This document shows, one piece after another, positions 5,423 to 7,344 of a stretch of 7,344 nt of DNA. The notes beneath the pieces are model-generated. The model searched no databases. It was given only the letters and a program-made list of their open reading frames with translations, and was not told the origin of the DNA. The first letter of the stretch is position 1. Every line of letters begins with the position of its first letter. Source of the DNA: an uncultured delta proteobacterium (lineage in GTDB: Bacteria; Desulfobacterota; Syntrophorhabdia; Syntrophorhabdales; Syntrophorhabdaceae); contig CAIQJW010000198.1 of assembly GCA_903872255.1 (NCBI GenBank), positions 1 to 7,344 of the forward strand, written 5' to 3'. The translations under genes and the position numbers were made by a program.

Positions 5423-7330
5423 ACAGGTGAGCGTATGGAGTTCCGGACAGAGGTTAAACAGCTTCTCGATCTTATGATCCATTCCCTTTATTCGCATAAG
5501 GAGGTCTTCCTGAGGGAATTGATATCCAATGCATCCGATGCCATCGACCGGGCGCGCTACGAATCCCTCACCAACAGCACCATACTTGAAGGCGGAGGCA
5601 CATGGCAGATTAAACTCGGCATTGACAAGGACGCGGGCACGCTTACGATCAGCGATAATGGCATTGGAATGGACCACGACGAGATCATAGAATCACTGGG
5701 TACGATCGCCCGTTCCGGCACCAAGGAATTTCTCGAGGTCCTAAAGCGGGAAGATGTCAAAGATAACCCGGAACTCATAGGCCAGTTTGGCGTCGGCTTC
5801 TACTCTTCCTTCATGGTCGCGGACAGGATATCGGTCATATCTCGCCGGGCCGGGACGAAAGATGCGGGGGGAATTAAATGGGAATCGACAGGTGATGGGA
5901 CCTTCACCGTGGAGGAGGCGAAAAAAGATTCCCGCGGTACGGATGTCGTGCTTCACCTGCGTGAAGAGGAAAAACTTTATCTCAGCGAATGGGAGATCCG
6001 GAGCGTCGTCAAAAAATATTCGGATTTCATAGAACATCCCATCGTAATGGATGTCGAAAAAGAGATCGACAGCGAGATCAAGAAGGGCGAGAAGGTCAAG
6101 GTAAAAGAGGAAGAAACGCTCAACTCGATGAAGGCGCTGTGGCTCAAGGAAAGATCGGACGCCACCGTCGAAGAATATAACGACTTCTACAAACACGTAT
6201 CCCACGATTTTCATCCGCCGGCAAAGGTCATCCATTACAGGGCGGAGGGCACCTCCGAATTTGCAGCTCTCATGTTCATACCATCGGTGGCGCCAGTCAA
6301 TATGCTGTACCGCGATTTCAAGTACGGCCCCATGCTTTATGTGAAAAGGGTCCGGATCATGGATCACTGTGAAGACCTGATACCGCAATATCTGCGGTTT
6401 GTTCAGGGCATCGTTGATTCCTCGGACTTACCGCTCAACGTGTCGCGCGAGATACTGCAAAACAACCGGCAGGTCGATATCATCAAAAATTCCGTGACAA
6501 AGAAGATCGTCGATACCTTCGAGGAGATGAAGGAAAAAGAGTATGATGATTACCTGAAAATTTACAGGGAATTCGGCCGCGTCCTGAAAGAAGGGATCCA
6601 TTTCGATTTTCCCCGCAGGGAAACAATTGCGGACCTTCTCCTCTTCGCAACCACGCAATCGGAAGATGGGAAACTAAGGACCCTGAAACAGTACGTCGAT
6701 GATATGAAGGAAGGGCAGGAGGAGATCTACTACATTGTCGGGTCATCCCTTGCGGATGCTGCCAACTCGCCGTATCTCGAGGCATTCAGGCAGAAGGAGT
6801 TCGAGGTCATTTTCATGACCGACGATATCGACGATTTTATCTTCAACGGCTTCGAATATAAAGGAAAGAAATTCCACTCGATCACGAGAGGGGATATCGC
6901 TCTCGACAAGGAAAAGACCGGGCAGATCGAAGAAACCAGGAAAAAATACGAAAAGCTTATCGATCTTATTAAGGGGACCCTGTCCGAAGATGTTAAAGAC
7001 GTGAGGCTGTCGGGCAGGCTTACCGATACCGTTTGCTGCCTTGTTGCCGATGAAGGCGACCTTGACCCGTCAATGGAGCGCCTGCTCAAGTCAATGGGCC
7101 AGGATGTTCCTCAGATCAAAAGAATTCTAGAACTCAACCCGACACATCCTCTTTTCGCCGCGATGAACAAGGCTTTCGAAATTGATGAAAAGAGCGAAGA
7201 CCTCAGGGAATACATACGAATCCTCTTCGACCAGGCACTCGTCCTCGAAGGTTCAAAACCAAAAGACCCCGCAGCGTTCTCGAAGGCGATAGCGAAGCTG
7301 ATGGTCGAAGCGGCGGCGAAAATTTCGTGA
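5420..7330 (+). CDS. htpG: Molecular chaperone HtpG (bacterial Hsp90)
   Basis: HtpG is the cytosolic homodimeric Hsp90 of bacteria; it uses an ATP-driven clamp cycle to remodel client proteins, usually with DnaK. The 636-residue protein is full length (E. coli HtpG has 624). The N-terminal GHKL ATPase domain contains LRELISNASDA (31-41, catalytic E33 and N37), DNGIGM (79-84, nucleotide-binding D79), GTIARSGTKEF (94-104) and GQFGVGFYS (121-129, lid and glycine box). A Lys/Glu-rich segment (about 213-233) leads into the middle domain with LPLNVSREILQ (337-347), whose R343 corresponds to the gamma-phosphate-contacting arginine. The C-terminal dimerisation domain has ELNPTHPL at 571-578. As expected for a bacterial form there is no long charged linker and no MEEVD tail. 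It is transcribed divergently from the channel gene, with 143 bases between them. No truncation or frameshift is seen. The stop codon lies in a heptamer repeat. Confidence 0.98.
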   Translation: MTGERMEFRTEVKQLLDLMIHSLYSHKEVFLRELISNASDAIDRARYESLTNSTILEGGGTWQIKLGIDKDAGTLTISDNGIGMDHDEIIESLGTIARSGTKEFLEVLKREDVKDNPELIGQFGVGFYSSFMVADRISVISRRAGTKDAGGIKWESTGDGTFTVEEAKKDSRGTDVVLHLREEEKLYLSEWEIRSVVKKYSDFIEHPIVMDVEKEIDSEIKKGEKVKVKEEETLNSMKALWLKERSDATVEEYNDFYKHVSHDFHPPAKVIHYRAEGTSEFAALMFIPSVAPVNMLYRDFKYGPMLYVKRVRIMDHCEDLIPQYLRFVQGIVDSSDLPLNVSREILQNNRQVDIIKNSVTKKIVDTFEEMKEKEYDDYLKIYREFGRVLKEGIHFDFPRRETIADLLLFATTQSEDGKLRTLKQYVDDMKEGQEEIYYIVGSSLADAANSPYLEAFRQKEFEVIFMTDDIDDFIFNGFEYKGKKFHSITRGDIALDKEKTGQIEETRKKYEKLIDLIKGTLSEDVKDVRLSGRLTDTVCCLVADEGDLDPSMERLLKSMGQDVPQIKRILELNPTHPLFAAMNKAFEIDEKSEDLREYIRILFDQALVLEGSKPKDPAAFSKAIAKLMVEAAAKIS

Positions 7331-7344
7331 ATCGTGAATCGTGA
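7325..7344. repeat. Heptamer tandem repeat (TCGTGAA) starting at the htpG stop codon
   Basis: The last 20 bases are TCGTGAA, TCGTGAA, TCGTGA: nearly three exact copies of a 7-base unit, the first containing the last Ser codon and the TGA stop of htpG. Because 7 is not a multiple of 3, the TGAs at 7328, 7335 and 7342 fall in all three forward frames. The array runs to the window edge, so its full copy number is unknown. Confidence 0.7.

Noticed and set aside
5741..6388. Minus-strand open frame (215 codons) opposite htpG.
   Set aside because: Phe/Asp/His-rich translation without recognisable motifs, entirely inside htpG on the other strand; a shadow frame.

Overview
The window comes from a diderm (Gram-negative-type) bacterium. 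It carries LolA, a periplasmic lipoprotein carrier that only makes sense with an outer membrane, and a four-helix FtsK DNA translocase. A CooC-type nickel ATPase suggests an anaerobe with a Ni-Fe carbon monoxide dehydrogenase (CODH), for example one using the Wood-Ljungdahl pathway. Base composition looks close to balanced. Desulfobacterota, Nitrospirota and Omnitrophota would all fit; the sequence alone does not decide between them. There are no mobile elements, RNA genes or CRISPR arrays, and the window is almost fully coding.

Layout: positions 1-4162 hold a tight four-gene unit on the minus strand, transcribed right to left as cooC (3386-4162), plsC (2649-3389), ftsK (602-2641) and lolA (1-590, cut by the left window edge). 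The junctions are a 4-base ATGA overlap, a 7-base gap and an 11-base gap, so this looks like one operon. A good promoter candidate with a perfect TTGACA box lies in the 70-base gap upstream of cooC. A minus-strand gene for a two-helix potassium channel with a cytoplasmic RCK domain (4233-5276) lies just upstream. A 143-base divergent intergenic region (5277-5419) separates it from htpG on the plus strand (5420-7330), the Hsp90 chaperone. A heptamer tandem repeat starts in the htpG stop codon and reaches the right window edge.

The operon mixes envelope and chromosome functions (phospholipid acylation, septal DNA pumping, lipoprotein transport) with a metal-insertion ATPase whose CODH target is not in view. 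The most interesting local signal is in the channel gene. Its full-length start has no Shine-Dalgarno sequence and sits 5 bases behind a perfect extended -10 box, so its mRNA may be leaderless. Codon 106, at the membrane/RCK boundary, is preceded by a near-ideal AGGAGG-type ribosome site. That matches the internal start of the archaeal channel MthK, which yields a separate soluble RCK subunit for the gating ring. No wholly new system is visible; the other genes are recognisable members of known families.
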